Assembly: GCA_029975475.1 (NCBI GenBank)
Contig: JARKPB010000020.1
Span: forward strand, 1-62,464
Direction of reading: 5' to 3'
Length of the DNA: 62,464 nucleotides
From: Anaerolineaceae bacterium
Lineage (GTDB): Bacteria; Chloroflexota; Anaerolineae; Anaerolineales; Anaerolineaceae
This document shows, piece by piece, positions 25,202 through 34,800 of the stretch. The position numbers were made by a program, and so were the translations under genes. Every line of letters starts with the position of its first letter. Positions within the stretch are counted from its first letter, which is position 1. The notes beneath the pieces were generated by a model that had not been told where the DNA came from, searched no databases, and saw nothing but the letters and a program-made list of their open reading frames with translations.

Positions 25202-25411
25202 TTAGCGCAAAAAGATTGCCAGGATTGCCAGTAAACCGACAAACGAAAGCGCCAGCGTGCCAATGCGCTTCAGATCTTTTTTTACATAGGAGTAATCAGG
25301 GTTAAATTCAGCGGTCGATTCGCCGCGGCGAGCGGCGACTACTGCCTTAACGCCCAGTTCTCCGCTCATGGATGAAACCTTACGGGTATCGCGTTTCTGT
25401 TTTTTTGACAT
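25202..25411 (-). CDS. Small single-pass membrane protein of unknown function
   Basis: A 69-residue protein with a strongly basic N-terminus (MSKKQKRDTRK), a polar middle with EFNPDYSYVKKDLKR, and one C-terminal hydrophobic helix of about 20 residues (IGTLALSFVGLLAILAIFLR). GGAG precedes the ATG. It would sit with the basic part inside the cell. I recognise no domain. It lies 29 nt after the sortase gene on the same strand, so it may be co-transcribed with it. Confidence 0.7.
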   Translation of the reverse strand: MSKKQKRDTRKVSSMSGELGVKAVVAARRGESTAEFNPDYSYVKKDLKRIGTLALSFVGLLAILAIFLR

Positions 25412-25440
25412 TCGAAATCTCCTTCATCTCAGAATAATGG

Positions 25441-26334
25441 CTACTTTCCCTGCAAATAAGCCCGCACGATGATGCGCTTGTCATCCACCCGGTAGGGATA
25501 ACAGGAAATCAAGGTGACGACCGCCTCTTGAGTCTGGTCAAGCACTTCAAGAGCGGTCGGTTCGACAATGCGGACTTCACTGACAATGTAAACGTACTCG
25601 CGCTGGCTGGTGTAGAGGTAAATCTCATCGCCTGGTTTTAATTCATCCAGATAACGGAAGATTTCACCGAAGACATCATTGTGCGCCGAGAGGACCAGAT
25701 TCCCGTTCTCACCCGGATCCACGCCGTTCAGGTGCTGGCCCACCCCTTTCTTTAGTTGCTCAAACCCGTCGCCCTGAACAACCGAAGCGTCCACACGGAT
25801 GCGCGGGATGCGGATGCGAATAGCCTGAGCGGGGCCGGGCGTAGGAATTGGAAGAAACTCGCTGCCGGCCACAAAGGGCTGTAAATGTTCCGGGATTTCC
25901 GCTTTGTTAAAACTGACATCCTGCGATAAGGCTGGAGAAGTGTGTCCTGAAGGTAAGACCACCACGCGGTACATTGGCGTCGGGGTCAATTCAGGCTGTT
26001 TTAACGCGGCGGCGAACTCGGAATTCCACGAGACCAGCACATTCAGCACTCGAAAGATGATAAAGATCAACCCGGCCACCGCAGCCAGTTCAAGCAAGAG
26101 CAGAAAACCATCCAGCGCGGTCCTCTGGCGGCGCTGGGCGCGGGGGGCCGGGAGCAGCTCATCGGCCTCCAGCGATGCCACGGCAGCCGGCGCCGGGGCG
26201 GGCGCGACCGGGATAATCCTACCCGTGCGGCGATATGCATCCAGGCGGCGCTCGCGGCGCTGCCGGCTTTTCTCGACCAGCAGACGGCGCAATTCTTCTA
26301 CCGATAAGTCTTCGGCGGCTTTACTGCGGGGCAT
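25441..26334 (-). CDS. Class D-like sortase
   Basis: A 297-residue membrane-anchored transpeptidase. An N-terminal basic cytoplasmic region of about 75 residues precedes one membrane helix (LLLLELAAVAGLIFIIFRVL, about 78-97). A linker follows, then the sortase barrel with catalytic His in LVLSAHNDVFGE, catalytic Cys in LISCYPYRVDD and the Arg in DDKRIIVRAY. By family it cleaves a sorting signal and attaches surface proteins. No obvious LPxTG substrate is present in this window. The ATG follows GGAAG. Confidence 0.88.
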   Translation of the reverse strand: MPRSKAAEDLSVEELRRLLVEKSRQRRERRLDAYRRTGRIIPVAPAPAPAAVASLEADELLPAPRAQRRQRTALDGFLLLLELAAVAGLIFIIFRVLNVLVSWNSEFAAALKQPELTPTPMYRVVVLPSGHTSPALSQDVSFNKAEIPEHLQPFVAGSEFLPIPTPGPAQAIRIRIPRIRVDASVVQGDGFEQLKKGVGQHLNGVDPGENGNLVLSAHNDVFGEIFRYLDELKPGDEIYLYTSQREYVYIVSEVRIVEPTALEVLDQTQEAVVTLISCYPYRVDDKRIIVRAYLQGK

Positions 26335-26483
26335 TCGCGCTTCCTTAATAGCTTCAGGCCGGTATTCCTATCCGATTATACCCCAATTCAAAGACCGCTC
26401 CTATTGATGAAGGTCGGGCAGGCGCATGAGGAATAGCATAACGGCGAAGAAAAAGCGTATTATTCCTATGATAGAATGATTGT

Positions 26484-27155
26484 ATGGGAAAGAGTAACCG
26501 CCTGGTCTGGTGGATTGCCGCTGTCGGCGCGCTGCTGATCACCGCCGTGCTCTGGTTTACCATCGCCCGACCGGTGGTTGTGCTGCCGCGCAGCCGGCTC
26601 TCACCCGGTTACACTTTAACCGACTCCAGCGGGAAACCCTTCAGCAGCGAATATCAACGCGGCCGCCTCACCCTGTATTCTTTCGCCTATACAGGCTGCG
26701 GCCAGCGCTGTCAGGCGATTTATGATTTACTGCGCGCGCTGGATGAACGCCTTTCCGGTAAAGCGCTCAATCCGCCTTTGGATTACATCACGATCAGCGT
26801 TGACCCCGCCCGCGATCTGCCGGCCGCGCTGGCATCTTTCCCGCTCCCTTTTCAACCCGCGCGGATTAAGTGGATCTGGCTGACGGGCGAGGAATCCTGG
26901 CTGCGCAACGTGGTCGGCGGCGGGTTTGAAGTCGCGTTTCAACCGCAGGAGGACGGCAGCGTTTTCTTTGACCCGCGCCTGGTGCTGGTGGACGGAGAGG
27001 GCGTGATCCGCGGAGAGTACGATCTGGCCCAGACCAGCGCGGACCAACTGGCATATCATCTGGATTTGCTTTACCAGGAAATTGAACAATCCAGCGGAGC
27101 GGGTAAGTTCGCCTACGAAGCCGCTCATTTCTTCGCCTGTTACCCGCGTCACTGA
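26484..27155 (+). CDS. SCO1/SenC-like membrane-anchored thioredoxin-fold protein, variant
   Basis: A 223-residue protein with an N-terminal membrane anchor (about residues 9-27) and an outward SCO-type thioredoxin domain. The Cys pair is CGQRC (residues 72-76), matching the SCO C-x3-C metal/thiol site. The conserved third ligand His, normally in a DHS/DHT motif, is not present at the equivalent strand (FFDPRLVLVDGEG). SCO proteins deliver copper to cytochrome oxidase or act as thiol reductases. Loss of His suggests a redox or altered role. TAGAAT ends 6 nt before the ATG, predicting a leaderless message. First gene of a run with the second SCO gene. Confidence 0.8.
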   Translation: MGKSNRLVWWIAAVGALLITAVLWFTIARPVVVLPRSRLSPGYTLTDSSGKPFSSEYQRGRLTLYSFAYTGCGQRCQAIYDLLRALDERLSGKALNPPLDYITISVDPARDLPAALASFPLPFQPARIKWIWLTGEESWLRNVVGGGFEVAFQPQEDGSVFFDPRLVLVDGEGVIRGEYDLAQTSADQLAYHLDLLYQEIEQSSGAGKFAYEAAHFFACYPRH

Positions 27156-27171
27156 CGAACCGGAGGTTGGT

Positions 27172-27777
27172 TTGAAGAACAAGAAAGCCCTGCTGCTATC
27201 CTTGACCGGTCTTCTCCTTGGGCTGGCAGCCGTGCTGCTGCTGAGTGTCTGGCTCAGACCGCACACATTCGGCGGCACCTTGCTGCAGTCCCCCCAGCCG
27301 GCGTACGATTTCGCTTTCAAAGGACCTGAGAACCGCACGTACCGCCTTTCCGATTTTTCTGGAAAGGTGGTTTTAATTTTTTTCGGCTATACTTACTGCC
27401 CGGATGTCTGCCCGATCACGCTGGATACGCTCAGCGATGTGCTTTCCGCGCTGGGCACCAAAGCTGACCGGGTTCAGGCGGTCATGATTACCGTTGACCC
27501 GGCCCGCGATACCCCGCAAAGGCTGGAGGAATATTTACAACGTTATAAAGCGCCAATTCTGGGCCTTTCCGGCAGTGAAGAGGATATTATCCGCGCCGCT
27601 GTGGCTTACGGTGTTTCCTTTCAACGCCGAGAAGGCCCCACCCCGGAACAGTATTTCATGGATCACACCGCGACCATCATGCTGGTTGACCCCAAAGGGT
27701 ATCTGCGCGTGGTTTACCCCTATGCCACCCGGGCGGATGCGATCGTTTCTGATATTCGTTATATTTTGAGCCATTAA
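27172..27777 (+). CDS. SCO1/SenC copper chaperone-like protein
   Basis: A 201-residue SCO-family protein. After a basic start, one membrane helix (about 7-27) leads to a thioredoxin domain with YCPDVCP (Cys76, Cys80). The metal-ligand His is in FMDHTATIMLVDPKG. The start is TTG at 27172, supported by GGAGG at 27162-27166 with 5-nt spacing; the frame is open further upstream but overlaps the preceding gene. By family it helps assemble the CuA centre of cytochrome c oxidase. It is paired with the His-less paralogue 16 nt upstream. Confidence 0.88.
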   Translation: MKNKKALLLSLTGLLLGLAAVLLLSVWLRPHTFGGTLLQSPQPAYDFAFKGPENRTYRLSDFSGKVVLIFFGYTYCPDVCPITLDTLSDVLSALGTKADRVQAVMITVDPARDTPQRLEEYLQRYKAPILGLSGSEEDIIRAAVAYGVSFQRREGPTPEQYFMDHTATIMLVDPKGYLRVVYPYATRADAIVSDIRYILSH

Positions 27778-27786
27778 AAGGGATTT

Positions 27787-28563
27787 ATGAATAAGAAGAA
27801 GAACTATCTCATTGACATGGACGGTGTTTTGGTGACCGGGCGTCAAACCATCCCCGGCGCGGATCAGTTCATCCGCCGTCTGCAAGATTGCGGACTGGAG
27901 TACCTGATCTTGACCAATAACCCGATGTATACCCCGCGCGATCTGGCCCACCGGCTGGCGAACGGCGGGCTGGACGTCCCGCCAGAAAGAATCTTCACTT
28001 CGGCGATGGCGACGGCACGTTTTGTTTCATCGCAGATCCCGAAAGGCAAGGCATTTATCATTGGCGAGTCGGGGCTCTTCCACGCTTTATACGCTGCCGG
28101 GTATGTCAGCACGGATATCGAGCCGGATTACGTTATTTTGGGCGAGGTATTCACCTACAACTTTGAGCAGATCCGCACGGCCGTACGTTTGATCAGCAAA
28201 GGCGCCCTGTTCATCGCCACCAACCCTGACCCCACCGGGCCGGACGAAGACGGGCCTTCCCCGGCTGCCGGAGCGCTGGCCGCGTTAATTGAAAGGGCTA
28301 CCGGCGTTACGCCTTATTATGTGGGCAAACCCAACCCATTCATGATGCGTTCAGCCTTAAATTATCTGGGCATCCATTCTGAAGATACCATCATGATCGG
28401 CGACCGGATGGATACCGATATCATCGCCGGGATTAACAGCGGTCTTGAAACCATTCTGGTGCTGAGCGGAATCTCAAGCCCGGAAATTATTAAACGTTTC
28501 CCCTACCGCCCCAACCGGGTGGTGGATTCCATCGCGGATATTCAGGTAGAATGTGGAGAATAA
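27787..28563 (+). CDS. HAD-superfamily phosphatase, NagD-like (subfamily IIA)
   Basis: A 258-residue HAD hydrolase. The nucleophile motif I is [10 protein letters not shown] (Asp 10 and 12). Motif II is LILTNNP. The class IIA cap region follows, then motif III Lys in [11 protein letters not shown] and motif IV acids in [14 protein letters not shown]. NagD-type enzymes dephosphorylate nucleotides or sugar phosphates. It follows the SCO gene by 9 nt and is probably co-transcribed. An RBS is weak (AAGGGA). Confidence 0.9.
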   Translation: MNKKKNYLIDMDGVLVTGRQTIPGADQFIRRLQDCGLEYLILTNNPMYTPRDLAHRLANGGLDVPPERIFTSAMATARFVSSQIPKGKAFIIGESGLFHALYAAGYVSTDIEPDYVILGEVFTYNFEQIRTAVRLISKGALFIATNPDPTGPDEDGPSPAAGALAALIERATGVTPYYVGKPNPFMMRSALNYLGIHSEDTIMIGDRMDTDIIAGINSGLETILVLSGISSPEIIKRFPYRPNRVVDSIADIQVECGE

Positions 28564-28599
28564 ACGCGTTTACCGGTAAATTTGGAGTGAAACAGATTC

Positions 28600-29523
28600 A
28601 TGGGTGATCATCAAAACCAGTCTCTTGAGAGAAAATTTATCCTGTCCATCCTCCTGACTGCCGTTATTTTTCTGGCAGAACTCATCGGCGGGATATGGAC
28701 CGGCAGCCTGGCGCTGCTTTCCGACGCGGCTCACGTTTTTATGGACGTTTTTGCCCTGGGTCTTTCTTTCGTGGCGCTTAAACTGGCCGCTCGTCCGGTC
28801 GACGACCGCCATTCTTTCGGCTGGCACCGGTTGGAAGTGATGGCTGCGCTGATCAACGGAATTTCACTGCTAATCATCGCCGGCGGAATCTGGTATGAGG
28901 CCGTTCAGCGCTTTCAGCAGCCGCAGGAAATCCGCAGCGGCGAAATGATGCTGATCGCCGTCATCGGGTTGGTAGTCAACCTGGTTGTGGCGTTCGTTTT
29001 ACGCGAACATTCCCACGCGCACGCTGAAGGGATTGAACAGCGCGATCTCAACGTCCATTCCGCGTTTTTACACGTGATTGGAGACGCGGTTTCTTCCATT
29101 GGCGTGATCGCGGCTGCCCTGATCATTCAGCTGACCGGCGCGGTGTGGGTAGATCCGGCCATCAGCGTGCTGATCGGATTGATCATCCTTTCCGGCGCCT
29201 GGCGGGTGCTGCGCGGTTCGGTGCATATTTTGATAGAAGGCGTCCCGGAAGGAATCTCCCTTCAAAAGGTCGCCGATCAGATGCAGCAGGTGGAAGGTGT
29301 TCTTGAAATCCACGATTTGCACATCTGGAATGTCTGCTCGGGACATATCGCCCTCAGCGCTCACGCTGTCGCCGGTCCGCAAACAGCCCCGGAACCTTTG
29401 CTGGACGCCTTAAACGCTTCCCTGAAAACTCATTTTGGTATCGAACACACCACCATTCAGCTGGAATCTCAACCGTGCGCCCAGAGCGGCGCGCCCTGCG
29501 GGGCAAAAACGCGGGCTGCCTGA
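28600..29523 (+). CDS. Cation diffusion facilitator (CzcD-like Zn2+/heavy-metal exporter)
   Basis: A 307-residue membrane protein with six predicted helices and a C-terminal cytoplasmic metallochaperone-like domain. Transport-site residues are visible in TM2 LSDAAHVFMD (His45, Asp49) and TM5 HVIGDAVSS (His and Asp). A His-rich loop HSHAHAEG lies between TM4 and TM5. It exchanges cytoplasmic Zn2+ or Cd2+ for protons. The C-terminus ends with Cys pairs (QPCAQSGAPCG) that could bind metal. It lies 36 nt after the HAD gene on the same strand; the SCO and CDF genes together suggest a metal-handling neighbourhood. Confidence 0.9.
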   Translation: MGDHQNQSLERKFILSILLTAVIFLAELIGGIWTGSLALLSDAAHVFMDVFALGLSFVALKLAARPVDDRHSFGWHRLEVMAALINGISLLIIAGGIWYEAVQRFQQPQEIRSGEMMLIAVIGLVVNLVVAFVLREHSHAHAEGIEQRDLNVHSAFLHVIGDAVSSIGVIAAALIIQLTGAVWVDPAISVLIGLIILSGAWRVLRGSVHILIEGVPEGISLQKVADQMQQVEGVLEIHDLHIWNVCSGHIALSAHAVAGPQTAPEPLLDALNASLKTHFGIEHTTIQLESQPCAQSGAPCGAKTRAA

Positions 29524-29624
29524 ACCGGTTGAAATTTTAAGAATTGGATTAGACTTATCCTCTTTCGCCAAATGCGGGCTGGCACTTAGTGGTAAGATTA
29601 AATATCCGTTTCTGTGGATCTGGT

Positions 29625-30611
29625 ATGGCTGCTCAATCACACAAGCTGATTCCGTTGGTCATCGCTGCCGTGCTGCTGCTCAGCCTGGGGGGATTGCAAT
29701 CCGCGCACGCCCAGAATGATTCCGGTCAGGTGATTGATACCTGGCAAATTGAAATTATGCCAGAATACGACCGCCCGGATGTTCTGGTGATCCACCGCAT
29801 CAGTCTGACCAACACCGGGGGCGTTCCTGCCCATTTGAGTATGAAGATCCCGGCCGCGGCCGGCGCGCCTTTCAATATCGCTGCCCTCGGCTGGGACGGC
29901 GCTCTTTATAAAATTAATTACAAGGTCAAACAAGAAGGGGAATGGCTGGTTGTGGACCTGAACAGCGTCTACCCCAGCGTCCAGATTGAATATTACGACC
30001 CCCGCCTGACCATTCAAGGGGACCAGCGCTCGTTCCAATACGTCATCCCCTTTGACATCACCATCCGCAACCTCAAAGTCTTGGTTCAACAGCCGGTTCA
30101 CGCCAGCGCGCTTACCCTGTCTCCCAACAGCGCTGAACCATTTACCGGTCAGGACGGCTTTACCTATTACCTTCGCGAATGGGGAAGGGTTGAAGCGGGG
30201 AGCCAATTCAAACTGAACATTCAGTACTTAAAAACCGACAACGTCCTCAGTTTTTCCGCCCAGCCGGTTCAACCCGCGGAGCCGCTGCCAGACCCCGGCC
30301 AGGCTGTTGGAAATGGCGGCAATGAGTTCTATCAACCCCTGGTCTCCAACGGGTTTCTGGTGATCGCCGGTTCGGTGCTGGGCGGCTTCGGCGCTGTCTT
30401 TGTAATCATGGCTTTGCTGTCCGGTTACTGGCGGCCAAAGTGGCTGGCGGCGCAAACGAGCACATCCCCCCGCCGACTGAAAGCCGGTCCCAGCATGCAT
30501 TTGAGTAAACCGCCTTCCAGCCTGGAAAAACATTTCTGCCCTCAATGCGGGAAACTGGCGCAAAATGGAGATCAATTCTGCCGCGCCTGCGGATCGAGAA
30601 TTGAACCCTGA
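29625..30611 (+). CDS. Exported, membrane-anchored protein with C-terminal zinc ribbon
   Basis: A 328-residue protein with a signal peptide ending near AHAQND (about residue 30). An extracellular beta-rich domain of about 210 residues follows, then one membrane helix (FLVIAGSVLGGFGAVFVIMALL, about 243-265). The cytoplasmic tail carries a zinc ribbon with Cys pairs in FCPQCG and FCRACG. The topology puts the ribbon inside the cell. The extracellular domain is not recognised with certainty. The ATG at 29625 begins the signal peptide; a GTG at 29589 is in frame but unlikely. Ends in a terminator. Confidence 0.7.
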   Translation: MAAQSHKLIPLVIAAVLLLSLGGLQSAHAQNDSGQVIDTWQIEIMPEYDRPDVLVIHRISLTNTGGVPAHLSMKIPAAAGAPFNIAALGWDGALYKINYKVKQEGEWLVVDLNSVYPSVQIEYYDPRLTIQGDQRSFQYVIPFDITIRNLKVLVQQPVHASALTLSPNSAEPFTGQDGFTYYLREWGRVEAGSQFKLNIQYLKTDNVLSFSAQPVQPAEPLPDPGQAVGNGGNEFYQPLVSNGFLVIAGSVLGGFGAVFVIMALLSGYWRPKWLAAQTSTSPRRLKAGPSMHLSKPPSSLEKHFCPQCGKLAQNGDQFCRACGSRIEP

Positions 30612-30615
30612 AATC

Positions 30616-30639
30616 ATCAGTCCCCTGACGGGGACTGAT
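30616..30639. terminator. Bidirectional terminator between convergent genes
   Basis: ATCAGTCCCC / GGGGACTGAT, a 10-bp stem with TGAC loop, located between the zinc-ribbon gene stop and the hydrolase stop. Confidence 0.8.
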
Positions 30640-31431
30640 TTAGCGTACGCGCCGCACCCACTCTTCCTTTAACTGCAAATCTCTTGGGCTTTCTCCCGAT
30701 TCTAATGCCAGAAAATCCGCCAGCAGACGGTTAAACTTGTTTCGGTCTTCTAACATAGGAAAATGACCGGCCTGTTCCAGGTAAATTGCGTGCATTTGAG
30801 GCGGCAGATCAAACAACTGTTCATTCCTCGGACTCTCAATCAACGGGTCATTGGCACCATTGACCAGCAGGCAGGGGGTTTTCAAATGCTGCCAGACAGC
30901 GTTTAAACCCACATCCCCGAGCGAGCTTAAGGAGACTGGCAGCACCTGAGGATCTGCCTTCGGAGCATCGCTGCGGGCTGCTTCGTTGTCAGGATCTCGG
31001 CCTAAAAGAGATTCTGCCAGGCTTATCGGAGATCCGCTCCGCAGACGGCCGGTGATCATACTTTCCTCGAGCGGGTAACTGACCGCCATAATCCGGTCCA
31101 CCAGTTCCGGATGCCGCCAGGCGTACAGGAAGGCGACCACAGCCCCAAGGCCGTGCCCGACCAGAGCAACCCGGCCGATCCCCATTTGGTTTAGAAAGAA
31201 GTCAAGCAGCGCGGTCTGTTTGTCAATTGTGTAATACTCGGGTCTTTTAGCAGTATCACCAAAACCCCACAGATCCAGGGCGTAAGCGCGAAACAGGAGG
31301 GAAGCAGTCGCCTGCATGGTGGGGATCCAGTAGCGCCAGGAACCCACCCAGCCGTGCAGGAAAATGACGGGCCGGCCGCGGCCAAGCACCTCGTAATGGA
31401 CCACATCCTGCCCGACCAGGATCGCGCTCAT
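30640..31431 (-). CDS. Alpha/beta hydrolase-fold protein lacking the nucleophile serine
   Basis: A 263-residue alpha/beta hydrolase. It keeps the oxyanion segment IFLHGWVGSWRYW, the LDLWGFGDT strand, the acid in VNGANDPLIE and the catalytic His in QAGHFPMLED. The nucleophile elbow, however, reads VGHGLGAVV, with Gly94 where Ser is expected (GxSxG). A paralogue at 43833-44624 has intact GHSMG. The codon is GGC, one base from AGC (Ser). It may be a non-hydrolytic binding protein or use another chemistry. It lies 7 nt after the response regulator gene and ends the signalling run. Confidence 0.85.
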   Translation of the reverse strand: MSAILVGQDVVHYEVLGRGRPVIFLHGWVGSWRYWIPTMQATASLLFRAYALDLWGFGDTAKRPEYYTIDKQTALLDFFLNQMGIGRVALVGHGLGAVVAFLYAWRHPELVDRIMAVSYPLEESMITGRLRSGSPISLAESLLGRDPDNEAARSDAPKADPQVLPVSLSSLGDVGLNAVWQHLKTPCLLVNGANDPLIESPRNEQLFDLPPQMHAIYLEQAGHFPMLEDRNKFNRLLADFLALESGESPRDLQLKEEWVRRVR

Positions 31432-31438
31432 CGCCCGC

Positions 31439-31813
31439 CTATTTACCCGCCCGCGCCAGGATCGTGCGTACTTTCTGGGTCAGTTCGTATGGTGCAAAGG
31501 GCTTGAGGAGGTACTCTACCGCGCCCGCGTCGATCCCGGCCCGAATTTCGTTTTCCTGCCCTTTGGCAGAGAGAAAAACTACCGGGATGTTGGCAATTTC
31601 CGGGATGTTCTTCATCCTCGCGCAGGCTTCATAGCCCGTCATCAGCGGCATTCGCCCGTCCAGCAGGATCAAATCAGGCATTTCAAGCGGTGCGACTTCG
31701 ACCGCTTCCTGCCCATTCGTCACGGTTACCACATCAAACCCCGCAAAGCGCAGGGTGAACGCGATCAGGTCGCGAATGTCGCGCTCATCTTCTGCCACTA
31801 AGACTTTTGCCAT
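31439..31813 (-). CDS. Single-domain response regulator
   Basis: A 124-residue receiver domain without output domain. The acid pocket is AEDER (about 7-11). The phosphoacceptor is Asp52 in LILLDGRMPLMTG, and the switch Lys lies in FLSAKGQENEI. CheY-like proteins of this kind pass phosphate to other partners or bind targets directly. It lies 9 nt downstream of the giant histidine kinase gene, its most likely phosphodonor. Confidence 0.92.
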   Translation of the reverse strand: MAKVLVAEDERDIRDLIAFTLRFAGFDVVTVTNGQEAVEVAPLEMPDLILLDGRMPLMTGYEACARMKNIPEIANIPVVFLSAKGQENEIRAGIDAGAVEYLLKPFAPYELTQKVRTILARAGK

Positions 31814-31822
31814 ACAACACCT

Positions 31823-34800
31823 CTACTTCTCTTCCTCAGGTTGAACCGCTGGCAGCATGAATGAAAATACGCTGCCTTCACCTGGTATACCCGTACTCTT
31901 AAACCAGATCTGACCGCCGTGCATCTCGACAATTGAACGCGAAAGCGCCAGACCAAGCCCGAACCCGGCGGTCGCAAGCACCAGGGGATCTTCCCCCCGG
32001 TAGAAGCGGTCAAAAATTCGGTGATGAACGGATGGATGGATCCCGATTCCGTTGTCCTCAACATCCACCTGAACGCCTTTCTCAACCGGCTGAATGTGCA
32101 GGATGACCTTCCCGCCGTCCGGAGTGTAATTATACCCATTGGAAAGCAGGTTCCCCAGAACCTGACGGATGCGTTCGCGGTCGCCGGCAATTTCAGGAAT
32201 GCTTCCGGTTATATCGAGCTGGATGTCAATATTTTTATTTTCCTCTTGCGCGCGGCGTTGAATATCCTGGAAGACCTCCTGGGCGAGTTCATCCAGCTGC
32301 ACGGGCTGGATATTTAAGCGCACGCGCCCGGTTTCCATGCGGGCAATATCCAGGAGGTCATTGACCAGCGCGCTCAAGCGCTCGGTATTTTCTTTAATAA
32401 TTTCCAGGAAATGGCGTTGTTGTTCGCCCACTTCGCCCGCCGCACCCATCAGGAGAATTTCGGTATAGCCTTTAATCGAAGTCATCGGGGTACGCAGTTC
32501 GTGCGAGACGTTGGCGACAAACTCTGATTTCAGGCGGTCCACCTGCACCTCATGGGTAATATCGCGGAAGGTTGATACCGTCCCGAGGAACTGGTTTCTC
32601 CAGTACACGGGGGCGAGATGAACCGATACAACTTTCTGGTTGTCCAGATCCACCTGCTCCGAGAAGGGCTCGACGGATTGATAGGCGGTCGGATCCTGAG
32701 ACCACGTGCTGATCGTCTGCGCCCAGGTGCGCGAAGCTTTTCCAAAGAGGCCGATAAAATCTTCGATCGGTCTGTTCATGACCCGATCCGCCTTAAGATC
32801 GAGGATGGTTTCTGCCGATTTGTTAAAGAGGGTAATCTTATTCTGGCTGTCTGTGACCAGAACGCCGTCAGCGACCGCCTCCAGAATGGCGCGCGAGCGG
32901 CTGGCTTCAATTTGCTGTTCACGCAGCATGCCGCCCAGGCGTTCTGCCTGATCGCGGATCAAACCAAACAATTCGGCGTTGTTCAGGGAAATCGCAATCT
33001 GTCGGGCTGAGGCTTCGAACAGGTCGATTTGTTCCAGCAGGAAGAAGCTGGTCTCAGGATGCAGCAGCAGCAGCGTGCCCAGCACGTCTTCGCCGACGAT
33101 CAGCGGGACACACGCCGCACTGCGGTATGCGGGCATGCTGTCTGGATCCACTTTCCAGCGGGCATCCTGGCCAATATCGTCAATCAGGGCTGGTTCGCGG
33201 TGTTTCATCACCCAGCGGTGAATATCATTTTCAAGCCCGGTTTTACCTTTGCTGAAATCTGCCAGCGGGGTGCCGGTCTGATAAATATTCGGCGACTGCG
33301 CCAGTAAAATCGCTGCCTGGCCCGCCCCGGTTGATTCCACCAGGACTTTCAGGGCGCGGTGCAACACCTGATCAAGATCGAGGCTGGTTGAGAGCTCGGT
33401 GATAATCCGCAAGAGGGTCTGCGAATTGCGGTGTTCGCGGGTTAACTCCTCGGTGCGTTCTTCCACCCGCCGTTCGAGGTCAGTGGTCAGACGGTGGGTT
33501 TCCGCGAACAAACGGCCGTTTTGGATCGCGATACCCGCCTGGTTGCAAATCGTCCGCGCCAATTCTATTTCCTGTTCGCTGAAGCGGTAAATCTCTGACA
33601 TCATCAACAGGAACCAGCCATGAAAGTTCGCGCCAGAGACAACCGGCACGGCCAGCAGCGACGAGACCGCGTCTCCGCGCATCAGGTGAGGAATTAACGC
33701 CGAAGCCGACCGCTCGCCAGCGAGGTTATCGGTGCTGAAAATCCCCTGGGTTTCGCGTAAATGCCGCAGCCAGGGCAGATCGGGCAGAAGGCGGGGTAGT
33801 TTTTCTTCACGGTCCGCCGGTTCAACCACCTGAATCTGGAAGCGCCCCTGATCATCTACCAAAATTGCCGCGGCGCGGTCCACCCCCAGCGCCTGCACCA
33901 GCTGCTGGGCGGTCAGGCGCAGGATGTAATCCACATCCAGCGAAGCGCCCAGTTCGCCTGAAAGGCGGTTGAGCAGCGCGAGACGTTCAGAGCGTTGGTT
34001 TAACTCGGCGGCGCGCTGGTTGCTTTCTTCAAACAGCCGGGCGTTCTCCAGCGCGACGGCTGCCTGACTGGCAAAAGTGGTAGCCGCCTGAACATCTTCC
34101 GTCGAATAGGCGCCCACCGGTTTCTTTTCCAGAGCGATTAATCCAATCAATTCATCCTTCGCCACCAGGGGGACGCCCATCCAGGAAAGGTACTCCGGTT
34201 CAACCAGCGAGGGGAAGCGTTCATCCGCGCGAACATCGGGCACCAGGATGGCCGTGCGGGTAGCCGTCATCTGCTGAAAGAGCAGGCTGTCTTCCACCTG
34301 AACCGTGATGCCCAGGCGGGATTGCTCATCCGTGAACCCGCTGGCAGCGGAAATGTACAAGCGGTCTTCATCGCGCAGCCAGAGGGTCGCGGTATCGTAA
34401 TCAAGGACGGTTTTCAACAGGGGCAGCAAATCGCCCAGCAGTTCTGCGCTTTGCAGGCGAGAGGTGAGACTTGCGCCGACCTGGGTCAGCGCCTGAAGCT
34501 GCCCGGCGCGCTGCCCCACGGCGCGGAAAAGACGGGCGTTCTCAAGGCCGAGAGCGCTTTGCTGGGTAAGGGATTCGAGCAAGGCGACGTCTTCTTCACT
34601 GAAGGCAGCCGGGGTGGAAAAATTATCCAGGACGACCACCCCGAGCGCCTGATCGGGCAGCAAGATCGGCACCGCCAGACTGGAAACGGGGAGACGACCG
34701 CCCACCGCTGCGCGGTAGCGCATTAAATCATCTGACGGCAGGGCATAATCCCGGGCAAAATCCAGCTCGGTTAACCGAACCGGAGCAGACTGGCGCAGCG

